Assembly (NCBI GenBank): GCA_022376925.1
Contig: JAIOJX010000002.1
Span: forward strand, 131,822,831-131,886,830
From: Tragulus kanchil
Lineage: Eukaryota; Chordata; Mammalia; Artiodactyla; Tragulidae
Reading direction: 5' to 3'
Length of the DNA stretch: 64,000 bases
Shown: positions 60,601 to 64,000 of the stretch, piece after piece
Position numbering within the stretch: the first letter of the stretch is position 1
Layout: each line of letters begins with the position of its first letter
Position numbers and translations under genes: made by a program
Notes under the pieces: model-generated
What the model saw: the letters and a program-made list of their open reading frames with translations, nothing else
Database searches by the model: none
What the model was told of the DNA's origin: nothing

Positions 60601-61039
60601 GACAAATAGGCTTTGGGTGGTCATGGACTTGGGACAGTTGTTTAAATTCTATAGCCACTTGAGTTCATCTTTCTTGAACTAATTTCCATTAACTTCAGTA
60701 CATCCAGATCATTTCTGCCAAAATAATCAACACAGAAGAACGCTTTTCATTTTGTTCAAGTTCCTGTTAATGCCCACAGTTACAGAGTGAAACCCAAGCT
60801 TCTTTAGCATAATGTTGAAAACTCTTAATGAGCTGACTTGAGGCTTGTCTCAGTCTTGTTTCCCATCATCTTCCGTTTTAATCAACAAACCCATCTCTCC
60901 TCTATTCTCTTACTACACCTTGCTCTCTGTCTGAGCTGTGTCTGTGTGACCTCCCCTTGCAGTTTCCCTAATCTTTGTTGTATTTGATAAAATCTAACTT
61001 TTGTGCTTTGTTTCTCTTTTGCTTGTACCTCTGTAACAG
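60601..61039. other. Intergenic unique sequence
   Basis: Nothing recognised. Confidence 0.5.
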
Positions 61040-61240
61040 AAGGGAATTGACTGCCTGGATTCAAGTCTCAGTTCCACAATAAATCGTTTAATCCCTTAAC
61101 CTCTGTGCACCTTGGTTTTCTTATCTGTAGACTGGCTCTGATAGTACCTTCCTCAGTGTGGTGTTGGTTTAAATGAAGTAAAGTGTGGATAGTTCCTGGT
61201 ACATAGTAAACATTCAAATATTAGTAGCTGCTGTGATTAA
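61040..61240 (+). mobile_element. MIR, near full length
   Basis: Sense: GCCTGGATTCAAGTCTCAG, CTTATCTGTAGACTGG, CCTGGTACATAGTAAACATT. Confidence 0.82.
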
Positions 61241-62305
61241 ACACGTCTTTATAACTCGATCAAGCTCTTGAATTCAAAGAATGTGGCTTTCTAACAGTCC
61301 AGAGACCTGACACAGTACTTCACACGTGAATTATGGTTAAATTGGGGGCTGGGTTATAAAGGAACACTATGAAACAATTTCCTGGAGATGTGAAAGGCCC
61401 AGTCACTAGGATTGTCTCAGTGAAATTTTTCCTGAAAGCAGAGGCATGCATAGAGCATCAGCCTTTATGAGTGTGTGGCTATTTTACTGCTAAGTATTTG
61501 ACCGTGTAATAATGCCAGTCTCACTGACCCCCTTAGGATTTCTCTGGACTCAAGATCCTTTACCACAGAACTCACAGGGCTCTAATATGGATCCTCATAT
61601 AGAGGACCAGGATGATGTAAGCCCCTTGTGATCCTGAAGAGAACTCTGGAGGCTTCTTAAAGCTTGGAGGTTCTCCGTTCTCTTGAAGTCATCCATACAT
61701 GTATGTTTTGCAGAGACTTGCTTCTGCTAAAATGGCTTTAATGTTGCCAAAATGGATGGACTCAAGGATTTGATTTCATTTTAGGATGAGATTGTCCCCA
61801 CCTGGCCATCCTAAAGCACTTTGGATATTGTCGATGTGTTTGGTCACCATTGAATCAATGTTTATCATCTGTTGGGACAAGTCAGTAAAATAAATGCTAT
61901 GTCCTAACTCTGGCATTCTTTTCACATTGTTGAAATACTTAATTAGTTATGAAATACTTAATTTAGTTATGTAAGACAATTCAAGTATTTTCTTAAATAA
62001 AAACCCTTTCTTTTTACATTGCTTTGTTCTCTGTGGCAAAGAAACACCAAAGAAAACTTCCACTATCCTTAATAAATCACTTTAGAGGAAAATATGATCC
62101 ACATATCTAAGAAAGTTTTTAACGACCTCATCTACATATTTTGCTAATGTAGTGAGAGAAAAATGGACTTGTATGTTGTCCCTCGCCCACACATACACGA
62201 CTCAAGTACTTTATAGCTTATTTCTGCTTCCAGGGTCATTGGTAACTTTTTCTTTGTTCTCACTGCTACTGTGGAGAAGAAAGCTACCATGACCCTAAAT
62301 TGGGA
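61241..62305. other. Intergenic unique sequence
   Basis: No exon or repeat family recognised. Confidence 0.5.
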
Positions 62306-62322
62306 CAAAATAGTTTTTCTTT

Positions 62323-62581
62323 TTCTTTTTTTTTTAAGATTTATTTATTTTTTGGCCACCTCTATCAGTCTTTCATTTATTTTTCTTTGTAACAATCACA
62401 GTGGCCTCTGTTGTTGCAGAGCACCAGCTCTGGGCGCATGCGCTCCGGAGCTCCGGCTCGGTAGTTGGACACATCGGTTCAGCCGCTCCACAGCACGTGG
62501 GATCTTCCCAGGCCAGGGATTGAACTGGCGCCCCTTGCACTGCAAGGCAGTGTCCTTACCCACCGGACCACTAGGGAAGCC
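62323..62581 (-). mobile_element. Family-T SINE, young
   Basis: Antisense with perfect 17-base duplication CAAAATAGTTTTTCTTT at 62306-62322 and 62582-62598. A small deletion removes part of the GGGAGGC...GGCC body segment. Confidence 0.95.
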
Positions 62582-62729
62582 CAAAATAGTTTTTCTTTGA
62601 ACAGTAACATGTTTGTTTGTTTTTTAATGAGTATAGGAAGTTAAAAGTTCCCTCCCCTACAACTTCACTTCCAGAGAGTACCACTGTTGACGGTTTGTTA
62701 GGTATTCTTTCAGACTTTGCTTTCTTTAC

Positions 62730-62752
62730 TCTGTGTGTGTGTGTGTGTGTGC
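62730..62752. repeat. TG microsatellite
   Basis: About ten TG units. Confidence 0.95.
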
Positions 62753-63189
62753 GTAGATGTGTCCTGTTCAACTGTTAAGAGAAGCAAAATCATCTTATAC
62801 ATAGCTACCACTACTTTCTTTTCTAACTTAATTTGTGATGACTGTCAGTATAGATCATCCTCATTTTTAACAACTGTATCGATAGCTGGCTCTGTTACAC
62901 GCTATCTAGATATATTTCTCCTCCCCTGTTGTACATTTGTTTCCAAATCTGCTATTACAAATAATGTTGATGTTCACTTAGCCCTTAGATAATAGAAACT
63001 TCCCAGATATAATAATCTGACATTCTAACTGAAACACATCAACTCCTCTATTAAGGACATCCATATATTTTTAAAACACTGTGATTATAAAAAAAAAAAA
63101 CCAGTGGCATTCATAAGACTTTAGAGAAAGAAACTAATATTAAATCCATGTTGTGTTTTTCCATATGGCAGCTTAATTGTACTGCTCCT

Positions 63190-63320
63190 ATAAAGTAGAC
63201 AATATTTTTATAGTCTAGAAAACACTAAGGATCAGAAAGGTGAACCATTTACCCAACGTTCCTTTAGTGAATTTGAGTTTCAAACCTAGGTTCCCTGACT
63301 TCAAATCTGGGACTGCTTCT
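63190..63320 (-). mobile_element. MIR fragment
   Basis: Weak antisense MIR match (AGGATCAGAAAGGTGAACCA, CAAACCTAGGTTCCCTGACT). Confidence 0.5.
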
Positions 63321-64000
63321 GCCGTCCCACATTGCCAGTTTGGCTAGTCTGAAGAAAATAAAAATAGCTTGTCCCTGTTGCACGATTCCTTGGCTCAGCC
63401 ATAAGCAGATAAATCTATGGTCTGCTTCTTCTGCATGTGGAATGGAAACAACCATAAAAGGTAGTCTCTGCTTATGAATATTACATAGTGAAAGAAAAAA
63501 AATTATGTAAGTTATTGTGTTTAATCTCCCATCAACCCCTGCTTCCTGTCAAGCTTCCTGCCATCATTGCTAATTGATATTTTATAGTGCTTACTTCTTG
63601 ATGGGTGAATTACATTATGTCATCCACTAGTTTTATCAGAGCCTTTTTGAGAATTGAGCACCCAGGGAAATTTTTCCCACAAAGGTTATAGCCTACCCTC
63701 CCTACAGCACTTTAAAAAATCAACTAGATCCCTTCTTCCTGGTTGATAAGAAATCTGTTTGCCACTGAGGATACCCTCGGGTTGAGCAGAGACCCATGGC
63801 TGAAACTTTAGAAAGTCCTGTCGGTGGTTTGCCTCACCCCTCCAGTGGTGAGGTCCTATCATGGCTGCTGAAACACCAACTATTCCAGGCGGAATGGGCA
63901 CCCCACTTGGGACATAATTCCCACACTTGGGACACAGTAGCCTTGGGTAAGCCAGAAGTGCCGTGCCTCGACCTTCTTCCTGGATGTATCAGGATCCATT
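63321..64000. other. Intergenic unique sequence
   Basis: No exon, repeat or promoter recognised. The next gene expected from mammalian synteny (VWA3A) does not appear before the window ends. Confidence 0.45.

Noticed and set aside
58800..64000. First exons of the next gene (VWA3A by synteny)
   Set aside because: No CpG-rich promoter and no conserved open frame with splice sites was seen before the window ends.

Overview
The window is ruminant nuclear DNA. It carries BovB (RTE-type) LINEs, Bov-tA SINEs that share their head with BovB-linked repeats, CHR-1/CHR-2-type tRNA SINEs, artiodactyl L1 3' ends and old MIR fragments; BovB together with Bov-tA is the ruminant signature. I cannot name the species. 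The youngest and commonest SINE here (called family T below) is one I do not recognise from cattle, so a non-bovine ruminant is plausible, but this is inference.

The only protein-coding gene I can support is MOSMO (modulator of Smoothened, formerly C16orf52) on the + strand. Positions 1-44387 are part of its first intron. Exon 2 is intact at 44388-44600. Intron 2 runs 44601-53617. The final coding exon is 53618-53802, followed by a long 3' UTR with clustered poly(A) signals at 58678-58771. Exon 1 (signal-anchor/first membrane segment) lies upstream of the window. From about 58.8 kb to the end is intergenic sequence with no exon that I can see.

The dominant structural feature is a set of 19 direct tandem duplications, each with a period of about 1.04-1.19 kb, scattered from 1 to 57.9 kb. 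Paired copies are nearly identical and differ mostly by homopolymer-length indels. The few tens of bases at each junction are noisy, indel-rich echoes of the same sequence. They duplicate whatever happens to be there: SINEs, BovB, unique intron, an exon and the 3' UTR. The best explanation is unmerged overlapping ends or gap filling in a long-read-assisted assembly, not biology. They add roughly 21 kb, so the true locus in this window is probably about 43 kb. One consequence is that MOSMO exon 2 appears three times, two of them partial and error-bearing.

The repeat landscape is layered. MIR/L2 and L1 relics are oldest, CHR SINEs and BovB are intermediate, and family-T SINEs are youngest. Family-T copies insert into BovB and into CHR-type SINEs, and many keep 10-19 bp target-site duplications. 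No operon, CRISPR array, tRNA/rRNA gene, endogenous retrovirus or other undescribed gene system was found. Nearly all long open frames in the window are chance frames through SINEs or decayed BovB.
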